A stretch of DNA of 7,362 nt from an uncultured Pseudomonadota bacterium (GCA_903883985.1 CAISDD010000501.1:1-7362); one strand, 5' to 3'; shown: positions 1 through 5,795, numbered from the stretch's first letter. The notes: a model not told the origin generated them from the sequence alone. Translations and numbers: made by a program.

Positions 1-118
1 GGGCCGAATAGCGCGCGTCCATGGCGAGCAATACCAGGCAGACCAGTACGTACAGGGAAAACCGCGTGGGCAGCCCCATTTCTCGAACGAACAGAGGGGC
101 TTGCGGCGTATGGAGCAT
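1..118 (-). CDS. mreC: Rod shape-determining protein MreC, N-terminal fragment
   Basis: MreC is a bitopic inner-membrane protein of the rod complex that joins the MreB filament to the periplasmic cell-wall synthesis machinery. Only the first 39 codons are in the window. They read MLHTPQAPLFVREMG, a basic stretch PTR, then a hydrophobic run FSLYVLVCLVLLAM and DARYSA. This matches the MreC pattern of a short proline-rich cytoplasmic tail, one membrane segment (about residues 19–33) and the D-x-R motif just after it. The gene follows mreB on the same strand after a 100-nt spacer, the normal mreB-mreC order. The start at 118 has no clear Shine-Dalgarno; an internal ATG at 79 (MGLPTRF) is possible but less family-like. 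The rest of mreC lies beyond the left edge. Confidence 0.85.
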   Translation of the reverse strand, partial: MLHTPQAPLFVREMGLPTRFSLYVLVCLVLLAMDARYSA

Positions 119-137
119 GGAGAATTACAGATAAAAG

Positions 138-209
138 GCACAAGGGGCAAGATTCAAGGAAAACCAGGGCTTTCCTTTGGCTTTGCGCCTTGCGCCTTGC
201 ACCTTGTAC
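138..209. repeat. Heptad-periodic repeats forming an imperfect hairpin in the mreB–mreC spacer
   Basis: The spacer between mreB and mreC has two blocks with a 7-nt period. On the plus strand, GCACAAG, GGGCAAG and ATTCAAG follow each other at 138–158. TTTGCGC, CTTGCGC, CTTGCAC and CTTGTAC follow each other at 182–209. The second block is a degenerate reverse complement of the first. Positions 138–162 and 171–195 can pair as an imperfect stem with 18 of 25 matches, around a perfect 7-bp core AAGGAAA/TTTCCTT (156–162 and 171–177) and an 8-nt loop. There is no T-run, so a classic intrinsic terminator is unlikely. In the mreB-mreC transcript it could act as an RNA processing or attenuation structure; that is inference. 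Confidence 0.55.
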
Positions 210-218
210 CTGCTTCGA

Positions 219-1259
219 TTAGTCGTTCGTGAACACCGTGGAGAGGCGATCCATCTCTTCCAGTGCGCGGCCGGAACCACTAACCACACAGGTGAGGGGA
301 TCCTCCGCGACGATCACGGGCAGACCGGTTTCTTCCATAAGCAGGCGATCGATGTCTCGCAGCAGAGCGCCGCCACCGGTGAGCACCATGCCCTTGTCGG
401 CGATGTCTGCACCGAGCTCCGGCGGGGTTTGTTCCAGCGCGGACTTCACAGCGGAAACGATGGTGTTCAAAGGTTCAGTGAGGGCCTCCAGGATTTCGTT
501 GCTGGTAATGGCGAAACTGCGCGGGATACCCTCGGCCATGTTGCGACCCTTGACTTCCATCTCGCGTACCTCGGAGCCAGGGAAGGCCGAGCCCATCTGC
601 TTCTTGATCGTTTCGGCCGTGGCTTCGCCGATCAGCATGCCGTAGTTGCGGCGGATGTAATTGATGATCGCCTCATCGAATTTGTCGCCACCGACCCGTA
701 CCGAAGCCGAATAGACCAGTCCACCCAGGGAGATGACGCCGACTTCCGTCGTACCGCCGCCGATGTCCACAACCATCGAGCCAGTTGCTTCCGCCACCGG
801 CATGCCGGCGCCGATTGCCGCAGCCATCGGTTCCTCGATCAGATATACCTGGCGTGCGCCGGCACCGATCGCGGACTCACGGATGGCGCGGCGTTCCACC
901 TGGGTCGCCCCCGAAGGCACGCAGATGATGATGCGCGGACTGGGGTGGAACATGCGGGTGTCATGCACCTTCTTGATGAAGAACTTGAGCATCTGCTCGG
1001 TGACGTTGAAGTCGGCAATGACGCCGTCCTTCATGGGCCGGATGGCCTGGATATTGCCCGGCGTACGGCCCAGCATCTGCTTGGCCTCCAGGCCAACGGC
1101 CTGAATAGTTTTCTTGCCGGTAAGCCCTTCCTGGCGGATGGCGACGACCGACGGCTCGTTCAAGACGATGCCGCGGCCGCGAACATATATGAGGGTATTG
1201 GCGGTTCCCAGGTCGATCGCAAGATCAGTGGAGAAGTAGCCGCGAAGCAGTCCAAACAT
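219..1259 (-). CDS. mreB: Rod shape-determining protein MreB (bacterial actin)
   Basis: MreB is an ATP-dependent actin homologue that forms membrane-bound filaments and guides lateral cell-wall synthesis with MreC, MreD, RodZ and the RodA/PBP2 synthase. The protein is 346 residues, the usual length. Phosphate-1 loop DLGTANTLIY is at residues 16–25. Phosphate-2 loop DIGGGTTEVG is in mid-protein, and the adenosine motif LTGGGALLRDID is near the C-terminus. I chose the start at 1259 because MFGLLRGYFSTDLAIDLGT is the conserved family N-terminus, with its amphipathic membrane-binding start. The frame stays open to 1388, but the extra 43 codons have no family character and lie in the divergent control region. 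A weak GGA lies about 6 nt upstream of the start. The gene is transcribed leftward into mreC and divergently from gatC. Confidence 0.97.
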   Translation of the reverse strand: MFGLLRGYFSTDLAIDLGTANTLIYVRGRGIVLNEPSVVAIRQEGLTGKKTIQAVGLEAKQMLGRTPGNIQAIRPMKDGVIADFNVTEQMLKFFIKKVHDTRMFHPSPRIIICVPSGATQVERRAIRESAIGAGARQVYLIEEPMAAAIGAGMPVAEATGSMVVDIGGGTTEVGVISLGGLVYSASVRVGGDKFDEAIINYIRRNYGMLIGEATAETIKKQMGSAFPGSEVREMEVKGRNMAEGIPRSFAITSNEILEALTEPLNTIVSAVKSALEQTPPELGADIADKGMVLTGGGALLRDIDRLLMEETGLPVIVAEDPLTCVVSGSGRALEEMDRLSTVFTND

Positions 1260-1400
1260 GCTGAATCCAATGGAAGTGGAACGGAAAAAGGCCGCGTATG
1301 ATAACCTACGATGCCGCGTAGATAACGTGTGGCTAGCAGCGAGTAGCCGCAAATTTTCCGTGCGTGGTGCCCAACTTCCCCTCGCCACTGACCAAACAAC
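1260..1400. promoter_or_regulatory. Divergent mreB / gatC control region
   Basis: This 141-bp gap separates the divergent mreB and gatCAB starts, so promoters for both operons must lie here or just inside the genes. On the plus strand TATGAT at 1297–1302 is a 5/6 match to a sigma-70 -10 box, but no convincing -35 lies 16–18 nt upstream. On the minus strand TATCAT over the same bases is weaker. I therefore do not assign exact promoters. Neither gene has a strong Shine-Dalgarno. A short heptad-periodic repeat lies at 1326–1346. Confidence 0.5.
1326..1346 (-). repeat. Three heptads in the mreB leader
   Basis: Read on the minus strand, this holds CTACTCG, then CTGCTAG, then CCACACG, three degenerate 7-nt units. 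The 10-mer GGCTACTCGC (minus strand, 1339–1348) recurs exactly on the plus strand at 1750–1759 in the gatC–gatA spacer, where the array is longer. Imperfect symmetry GGCTA/TAGCC (1331–1335 and 1344–1348) could form a small hairpin. Confidence 0.45.
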
Positions 1401-1688
1401 ATGTCGCTATCCCTGCAAGACGTCCAGCGCATTGCCCACCTGGCGCGCATACGCGTGGATGAGGCCGAGGCCGCCGCTTATCAGACGCAACTCAACGGCA
1501 TTTTCGGCTTGATCGAGGAGATGCAGGCCGTCGATACCTGCGGCGTCCTTCCCATGTCCCACGCACAGGATCTGTCGCAGCGGCTGCGCGCGGATGTCGT
1601 CTCCGAATCTGACCACCGCGCCGCTTTCCAGGCCGTGGCGCCGCAAGTCGAGAACGGACTGTACCTGGTTCCGAAAGTGATCGAATAA
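1401..1688 (+). CDS. gatC: Asp-tRNA(Asn)/Glu-tRNA(Gln) amidotransferase subunit C
   Basis: GatC is the small subunit of the GatCAB transamidosome. It wraps around GatA and stabilises the GatA–GatB contact, so that misacylated Glu-tRNA(Gln) or Asp-tRNA(Asn) can be amidated. The 95-residue length is the family norm. Family motifs are the N-terminal helix DVQRIAHLARI (residues 7–17), the LRAD segment in the middle, and the C-terminal NGLYLVPKVIE, which matches the usual (G)xFxVPKVIE ending. The start at 1401 is fixed by an in-frame stop TGA just upstream and by the conserved MSLSLQDV beginning. The Shine-Dalgarno is poor. It is the first gene of gatC-gatA-gatB and is divergent from mreB. Confidence 0.95.
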   Translation: MSLSLQDVQRIAHLARIRVDEAEAAAYQTQLNGIFGLIEEMQAVDTCGVLPMSHAQDLSQRLRADVVSESDHRAAFQAVAPQVENGLYLVPKVIE

Positions 1689-1772
1689 GCAAATTGCAAG
1701 CGGCAAGTCACCTTTCATGCGCGCCTTTGGCGCGGAAATCAAAGCCACTGGCTACTCGCCACTAGCTACCAG
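1689..1772 (+). repeat. gatC–gatA spacer: two heptad arrays and a hairpin
   Basis: The 95-nt gap between gatC and gatA is long for this operon and consists mostly of patterned sequence. Three GCAANNN units (GCAAATT, GCAAGCG, GCAAGTC) occupy 1689–1709 with a 7-nt period. A perfect 6-bp hairpin, CGCGCC-TTT-GGCGCG, is at 1720–1734. Four heptads with consensus CYACYNG start at 1745, 1752, 1759 and 1766 and end 11 nt before the gatA ATG. The array therefore fills the place where a Shine-Dalgarno would be expected, and none is obvious. Whether the hairpin affects gatA expression is unknown. Confidence 0.55.
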
Positions 1773-1783
1773 CCTATGAAGCC

Positions 1784-3268
1784 ATGACCGACACGATCAA
1801 ACATCTTTCTGCCCTGCTCGTCGCAGGCAAGGCCTCCAGCGTCGAGCTGTGTCAGGACTATCTGGGGCGTATCGCGCGGCTGAATCCGCAGCTCAACGCC
1901 TTCGTCAGTGTCGACCCCGACCGGACACTGGCCGAGGCGCAAGCCGCCGACGCCCGACGCGCCGGCGGGAATGTCGGCATACCCGCCGGCCCGCTCACCG
2001 GTGTGCCGATTGCGCACAAGGACATTTTCTGCGCGGAGGGCTGGCTCACTACCTGCGGCTCGAAGATGCTTTCCAACTTCGTTTCGCCCTACGACGCCCA
2101 CGTCATCGAGCAATTCAAGTTGGCCGGCATGCCCGCACTTGGCAAGACCAATATGGATGAGTTCGCCATGGGTTCATCCAATGAGACCAGTTATTTTGGT
2201 CCGGTGAAGAACCCCTGGGACACCAGCCGTGTGCCCGGCGGTTCGTCAGGTGGCAGTGCGGCTGCAGTGGCCGGGCGCTTGTGCCCGGGGGCGACCGGAA
2301 CGGACACCGGTGGTTCGATCCGGCAGCCGGCCGCATTCACCGGCATCACCGGTCTGAAACCCACTTATGGTGTGGTGTCGCGCTACGGCATGATCGCCTT
2401 CGCCTCAAGCCTGGACCAGGCCGGTCCCATGGCTCAGACTGCCGAGGATTGCGCGTGCTTGTTGAACATCATGGCCGGTCATGACCCGCGCGATTCCACT
2501 AGCCTGGAACGGGACAAGGAGGACTACGCCCGCGATCTTTCGCTTCCCCTCGCCGGCCTGAAGGTCGGACTGCCGCGCGAGTTCTTCGGGGCGGGTCTGA
2601 CCGGCGACACCGCGCGCGCGGTCGAGGCGGCCATCGCGCAACTGCAGAAGCAGGGCGCGCAGATCGTGGAAATTGGCCTGCCCAACTCGAAGCTGTCGGT
2701 CGCCGCCTATTACGTGCTGGCGCCGGCGGAAGCCTCCAGCAACCTGTCGCGTTTCGATGGTGTTCGTTACGGATATCGCACACCGGAATACGGCAACCTG
2801 GCCGAGATGTATGAGAAGACGCGCGCCGAAGGCTTCGGTCCCGAGGTCAAGCGGCGCATCATGATAGGCGCCTACGTACTCAGCCACGGCTATTACGACG
2901 CCTATTACCTACAGGCGCAGAAGCTGCGGCGCCTGATCGCCCAGGACTTCGTCGAAGCCTTCAAGGTGTGCGACCTCATCCTCGGTCCCACCGCCCCCAC
3001 CACTGCCTTCAAGCTGGGAGAAAAAACTGCGGACCCGGTCGAGATGTATCTCTCCGATATCTACACCATCGCCGTCAACCTGGCCGGCCTGCCGGGCATG
3101 TCCCTGCCTTGCGGCTTCGACGCACAGGGCCTGCCTATCGGCATGCAACTCATAGGCAATTATTTCGCCGAGGCGCGCATGCTGAACGTGGCGCACCAGT
3201 ACCAGTTGGCCACTGACTGGCACACGCGGGCACCGCCGCTGCCAGAGACGTCGGGGGTGAGGTGGTAA
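1784..3268 (+). CDS. gatA: Asp-tRNA(Asn)/Glu-tRNA(Gln) amidotransferase subunit A
   Basis: GatA is the glutaminase subunit of GatCAB. It is an amidase-signature enzyme that releases ammonia from glutamine (or asparagine) and passes it through a tunnel to GatB. The 494-residue protein is about normal length. The triad is intact: Lys79 in GVPIAHKD, cis-Ser154 in GGSSGGSAAAVA, and nucleophile Ser178 in TGTDTGGSIRQPA. These numbers coincide with those I recall for the S. aureus enzyme, which supports the start MTDTIKHLSALL at 1784. An ATG at 1776 runs into a stop after three codons. The C-terminal part has the usual LPGMSLPCGFDAQGLPIGMQLIG segment (split here by function: LPGMSLPCGF is the substrate-pocket loop). 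It lies 95 nt after gatC and 58 nt before gatB. Confidence 0.97.
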   Translation: MTDTIKHLSALLVAGKASSVELCQDYLGRIARLNPQLNAFVSVDPDRTLAEAQAADARRAGGNVGIPAGPLTGVPIAHKDIFCAEGWLTTCGSKMLSNFVSPYDAHVIEQFKLAGMPALGKTNMDEFAMGSSNETSYFGPVKNPWDTSRVPGGSSGGSAAAVAGRLCPGATGTDTGGSIRQPAAFTGITGLKPTYGVVSRYGMIAFASSLDQAGPMAQTAEDCACLLNIMAGHDPRDSTSLERDKEDYARDLSLPLAGLKVGLPREFFGAGLTGDTARAVEAAIAQLQKQGAQIVEIGLPNSKLSVAAYYVLAPAEASSNLSRFDGVRYGYRTPEYGNLAEMYEKTRAEGFGPEVKRRIMIGAYVLSHGYYDAYYLQAQKLRRLIAQDFVEAFKVCDLILGPTAPTTAFKLGEKTADPVEMYLSDIYTIAVNLAGLPGMSLPCGFDAQGLPIGMQLIGNYFAEARMLNVAHQYQLATDWHTRAPPLPETSGVRW

Positions 3269-3287
3269 TGATGAGTTTGACTTTATG

Positions 3288-3319
3288 CCTCGCGCTCTTT
3301 TCCTCACTCCTTGCGAGGT
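3288..3319 (+). promoter_or_regulatory. gatB ribosome binding site inside a possible hairpin
   Basis: The gatB Shine-Dalgarno is GAGGT at 3315–3319, 7 nt before the ATG at 3327; this is the best ribosome binding site of the gat operon. The same bases are in the right arm of a perfect 6-bp inverted repeat, CCTCGC (3288–3293) with GCGAGG (3313–3318), and a 19-nt loop. If it folded, it would hide the ribosome binding site. Ribosomes finishing gatA at 3268 would lie too far upstream to open it directly. A 6-bp match can arise by chance, so the regulatory reading is only a suggestion. Confidence 0.4.
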
Positions 3320-3326
3320 AACGAAA

Positions 3327-4802
3327 ATGCAATGGGAAACCGTCATCGGGCTGGAAGTGCATACCCAGCTTTCCACCCAGACCAAGATATTCTCCGGCGC
3401 TTCCACCGCTTTCGGTGCAGCACCCAATACCCAGGCCTGCGCGGTGGATATCGCACTGCCCGGCGTGTTGCCGGTGCTGAACCGCGGCGCGGTGGAACGG
3501 GCGATCAGATTTGGACTCGCAATCGGCGCCAAGCTGAACCGCAACAACGTGTTCGACCGCAAGAATTACTTCTATCCGGATCTGCCCAAGGGCTACCAGA
3601 TCAGCCAGTTGGCTCTGCCCATCGTCGAGGCGGGTGAACTGACGGTGCTGCTTCCTTCGACAGGCTCAGGAACGGCGGAAGAGAAGACCATACGCATCAC
3701 CCGCGCCCATCTGGAAGAAGATGCCGGCAAGTCCCTGCACGAGGACTTTCACGGCGAGGATGGACGTCCACTGACCGGCATAGACCTGAACCGCGCCGGC
3801 ACGCCGCTGCTGGAAATCGTCTCGGAGCCGGACCTGCGATCGGCCAAGGAGGCCGTGGCCTACGCCCGCGCGCTGCACACCCTGGTGACCTGGATCGGCA
3901 TCTGTGATGGCAACATGCAGGAAGGCAGTTTTCGGGTGGACGCCAACGTCTCGGTGCGTCCCTTGGGGCAAAAAGAGTACGGCACCCGGCGCGAGATCAA
4001 AAACCTCAACTCGTTCAAGTTCCTGGAACAGGCCATCAACTACGAGGTTCGCTGGCAGATCGAGCAGATCGAGGACGGCCACAGGATCGTGCAGGCCACC
4101 GTGCTGTTCGACCCGGACACGGGCGAGACGCGCATGATGCGCAGCAAGGAAGACGCCCACGATTACCGCTACTTCCCAGATCCTGACCTGCTGCCGGTCA
4201 AACTGGACGAAGACTGGATAGCCCAGATCCGCGCGGGGCTGCCGGAATTGCCACGGCAGAAGCAGGCACGCTATGTGAGCGAATTGGGGCTGTCGGCGTA
4301 TGACGCTTCTGTGCTCACCAGCAGTAAGTGGACGGCGGATTATTTTGAGGCAATGCTTTCCTCTGCCGGTATCGCTCAGGTCAAAGCCTGCGCCAATTGG
4401 GTCACAGGGGGACTCGCAGCTTACCTCAATCAGATGGACTCCAGTCCGGATCTATGCACTGTTACGCCGCAACAAGCGGCAAGTGTGGTGAAGCGCGTGG
4501 CAGACGGGACCATCAACGGCAAGATTGCGAAAGAAATCTTCGATGCGCTATGGAAAGGCGAAGGTGCGGACGCCGATCAAATCATCGAGGCTCGCGGTCT
4601 GAAGCAGGTCTCCGACTCCGGCGCCATCGTGGCCATCATCGAAGAGGTGATGGCTGCCAACGCCAAGTCGGTGGAGGAGTTCCGAGCCGGCAAGGAGAAG
4701 GCCTTCAACGCTTTGGTTGGTCAGGTGATGAAAGCGTCCAAAGGCAAGGCAAACCCCGCCCAAGTCAACGAACTGCTGAAGAATAAACTCGGTGCAGGGT
4801 GA
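3327..4802 (+). CDS. gatB: Asp-tRNA(Asn)/Glu-tRNA(Gln) amidotransferase subunit B
   Basis: GatB is the kinase and tRNA-binding subunit of GatCAB. It phosphorylates the side chain of misacylated Glu- or Asp-tRNA with ATP and amidates it with ammonia from GatA. The protein is 491 residues. Family motifs are WETVIGLEVHTQL (3–15), RKNYFYPDLPKGYQISQ (78–94), GIDLNRAGTPLLEIVSEPD (151–169), YGTRREIKNLNSF (218–230) and the DAHDYRYFPDPDLLP block (about 276–290). A GatB/YqeY-type helical tail ends in KASKGKANPAQVNELLKNKL. I chose the ATG at 3327 because it gives the conserved N-terminus and has GAGGT at proper spacing; the frame stays open to 3285, but those 14 codons are not family-like. Residues 110–117 (PSTGSGTA) look like a small insertion relative to GatB proteins I remember, and are encoded by a REP-like repeat. 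Confidence 0.97.
   Translation: MQWETVIGLEVHTQLSTQTKIFSGASTAFGAAPNTQACAVDIALPGVLPVLNRGAVERAIRFGLAIGAKLNRNNVFDRKNYFYPDLPKGYQISQLALPIVEAGELTVLLPSTGSGTAEEKTIRITRAHLEEDAGKSLHEDFHGEDGRPLTGIDLNRAGTPLLEIVSEPDLRSAKEAVAYARALHTLVTWIGICDGNMQEGSFRVDANVSVRPLGQKEYGTRREIKNLNSFKFLEQAINYEVRWQIEQIEDGHRIVQATVLFDPDTGETRMMRSKEDAHDYRYFPDPDLLPVKLDEDWIAQIRAGLPELPRQKQARYVSELGLSAYDASVLTSSKWTADYFEAMLSSAGIAQVKACANWVTGGLAAYLNQMDSSPDLCTVTPQQAASVVKRVADGTINGKIAKEIFDALWKGEGADADQIIEARGLKQVSDSGAIVAIIEEVMAANAKSVEEFRAGKEKAFNALVGQVMKASKGKANPAQVNELLKNKLGAG
3654..3673 (+). repeat. REP-like motif inside the gatB coding sequence
   Basis: CCTTCGACAGGCTCAGGAAC is a form of a dispersed intergenic motif (CTTCGACARGCTCAGG and its complement CCTGAGCYTGTCGAAG) that I recall as very common in proteobacterial genomes. 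Here it lies in frame in gatB and encodes PSTGSGT from residue 110, between the strand GELTVLL and EEKTIRITRAHLEEDAG. The flanking sequence is conserved in the family; this short stretch is a variable loop. Confidence 0.5.
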
Positions 4803-4811
4803 TAGTCGTAG

Positions 4812-4842
4812 GTCGGGTTAGCGGCTATTCGCGTAACCCGAC
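4812..4842. repeat. REP-like palindrome between convergent gatB and pyrE
   Basis: A perfect 9-bp inverted repeat, GTCGGGTTA (4812–4820) and TAACCCGAC (4834–4842), encloses a 13-nt loop in which GCG/CGC can add three more pairs. It lies in the 70-bp gap where gatB and pyrE transcripts converge, so it could act as a bidirectional transcript end or stabiliser. There is no T-run on either side, so it is not a canonical intrinsic terminator. The pattern GTCGGGTTA...TAACCCGAC resembles a widely dispersed REP-type repeat that I recall from many proteobacterial genomes. Confidence 0.6.
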
Positions 4843-4872
4843 AGGGCTCGGTGATTGGCGAGGGTGCGGGTG

Positions 4873-5514
4873 CTAGGCGACGCCATACTGTACGCGATAG
4901 CGCTCGATGGCGGCCAGGGTGTCGCTCCATTCTGGCCGGCCGGCGAGATGTCGGGCCAGGTCGTTCAGGTCGACGATACTCACTACAGGCAAACCATAAT
5001 CGCGGCTGACCTCCTGGACTGCGGATAGTTGCCCCAAGCCGCGCTCCATGCGGTCCAGAGCGATGGCCACGCCGCAGGGCGTCGCGCCCGCTGCACGGAT
5101 CAATTCGACCGACTCGCGCACGGAAGTGCCGGCAGAAATCACGTCATCGACGATCAGGATGCGTCCTTCTAGCCGCGCGCCGACGATGTGTCCGCCCTCG
5201 CCGTGATCCTTCGTTTCCTTGCGGTTGTAGCTGTAGGGCAGGTTGTGCCCACCGGCTGCGAAGGCGATGGCGACCGAGGACGCCAGCGGAATACCCTTGT
5301 AGGCGGGCCCGAACAGGCCGTCGAAGGCGATGCCGGAATGGCGGATCGCCTGCTCGTAGTACTCGCCCAGTCGTTTCAGCGCCATCCCGTCGTTGAACAG
5401 GCCGGCATTGAAGAAATAGGGGCTCATCCTCCCGGCCTTGGTCTTGAATTCCCCGAACAGCAGCACTTGCTCGCCTATCGCGAATTCGAGAAAGTCCGCC
5501 TTGAAATCGTGCAT
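4873..5514 (-). CDS. pyrE: Orotate phosphoribosyltransferase
   Basis: PyrE joins orotate to PRPP to make orotidine 5'-monophosphate, the fifth step of de novo UMP synthesis, as a cytosolic dimer. The 213-residue length matches the family. The PRPP-binding motif ILIVDDVISAGTS is at residues 119–131. The flexible catalytic loop YNRKETKDHGEGG (96–108) keeps the basic residues Arg98, Lys99, Lys102 and His104, which the dimer partner contributes to the active site. The N-terminal segment FKTKAGRMSPYFFNAGLF (23–40) is the usual orotate-side region. The start at 5514 has a strong ribosome binding site, AAGGGAG, 5 nt upstream (5520–5526 in plus coordinates). The gene is convergent with gatB and is the last core gene before the repeat-rich segment. 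No other pyrimidine gene is in view. Confidence 0.97.
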   Translation of the reverse strand: MHDFKADFLEFAIGEQVLLFGEFKTKAGRMSPYFFNAGLFNDGMALKRLGEYYEQAIRHSGIAFDGLFGPAYKGIPLASSVAIAFAAGGHNLPYSYNRKETKDHGEGGHIVGARLEGRILIVDDVISAGTSVRESVELIRAAGATPCGVAIALDRMERGLGQLSAVQEVSRDYGLPVVSIVDLNDLARHLAGRPEWSDTLAAIERYRVQYGVA

Positions 5515-5639
5515 AACAACTCCCTTGATGTATCGCCGTGCTGGATTTTAACCCTGGATGCCTGAGTTTTAGACTTCCTGATCCAGCCGGAAGTGAAGCT
5601 TGCACCTTTTTGCAATTCAGACCTGGGAGTCCGCGTAGC
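5515..5639 (-). promoter_or_regulatory. pyrE leader with a possible -10 box
   Basis: Upstream of the pyrE start the minus strand carries AAGGGAG (5520–5526) as ribosome binding site and TAAAAT (5545–5550), a 5/6 match to a -10 box about 30 nt before the start codon. The matching -35 position reads TCTAAA, which is poor, so promoter use is uncertain. I see no leader-peptide/terminator attenuator of the enterobacterial pyrE kind, and no gene in this stretch. Confidence 0.3.
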
Positions 5640-5664
5640 TTGGGCTGAGCAAGGCGAAGCCCAA
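5640..5664. repeat. REP-like hairpin TTGGGCT / AGCCCAA
   Basis: A perfect 7-bp inverted repeat, TTGGGCT (5640–5646) and AGCCCAA (5658–5664), surrounds an 11-nt loop. It resembles another common dispersed palindrome that I recall (a GTAGGTTGGGCT...AGCCCAAC form). It marks the left end of the repeat-rich segment upstream of pyrE. Confidence 0.5.
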
Positions 5665-5671
5665 CCCCGAA

Positions 5672-5717
5672 GAAACCCGCCCGTACGACATGTAGGGGGC
5701 GGGTTTCAAACCCGCCC
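5672..5717. repeat. Three-armed GGGCGGGTTT palindrome
   Basis: The arm occurs three times: GAAACCCGCCC at 5672–5682, its complement GGGCGGGTTTC at 5697–5707, and AAACCCGCCC at 5708–5717. The middle copy can pair with either neighbour: an 11-bp stem with a 14-nt loop to the left, or a 10-bp palindrome around a single C to the right. It resembles a common dispersed GGGGCGGGTTTCAAACCCGC type repeat. No T-run follows it. Confidence 0.6.
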
Positions 5718-5730
5718 GAGGCAAAATCAA

Positions 5731-5748
5731 AGGGGCCAGGTTCGCAAT
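5731..5748. repeat. Possible REP/RAYT-associated motif
   Basis: AGGGGCCAGGTTCGCAAT resembles a motif (reverse complement ATTGCGAACCTGRCCCCT) that I recall seeing beside REP-associated tyrosine transposase genes. No such transposase is in the window. This rests on memory of similar sequences only. Confidence 0.25.
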
Positions 5749-5763
5749 ATCCACTGAGCACAC

Positions 5764-5795
5764 GCAATAAAATACGCCTGGCTTTGTTTTATTGC
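5764..5795. repeat. 32-bp AT-rich inverted repeat before the FGE fragment
   Basis: GCAATAAAA (5764–5772) and TTTTATTGC (5787–5795) form a perfect 9-bp inverted repeat around 14 nt. It differs in composition from the GC-rich repeats on either side and lies 41 nt upstream of the first ATG of the FGE-like fragment. It could be a remnant terminator of a lost gene, an operator, or an element end; the sequence does not decide. Confidence 0.45.

Noticed and set aside
177..1301. Long plus-strand open frame opposite mreB (374 codons)
   Set aside because: It is the antisense frame of a well-supported mreB in GC-rich DNA, and its translation has no recognisable family features.
1297..1302. TATGAT as the definite gatCAB promoter
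   Set aside because: There is no -35 match at proper spacing. It is mentioned only as a candidate within the control region.
1260..1388. N-terminal extension of MreB to a start at 1388
   Set aside because: The added residues are not family-like and derive from the divergent control region, including heptad repeats. The conserved N-terminus begins at 1259.
3285..3326. N-terminal extension of GatB to a start at 3285
   Set aside because: The extra 14 codons lack family similarity, while the ATG at 3327 has GAGGT at proper spacing.
2909..3562. Minus-strand open frame spanning gatA and gatB
   Set aside because: It crosses two intact conserved genes in antisense and has no recognisable motifs.
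5672..5717. Intrinsic terminator
   Set aside because: The stems are strong but no T-run follows on either strand. A dispersed repeat fits better.
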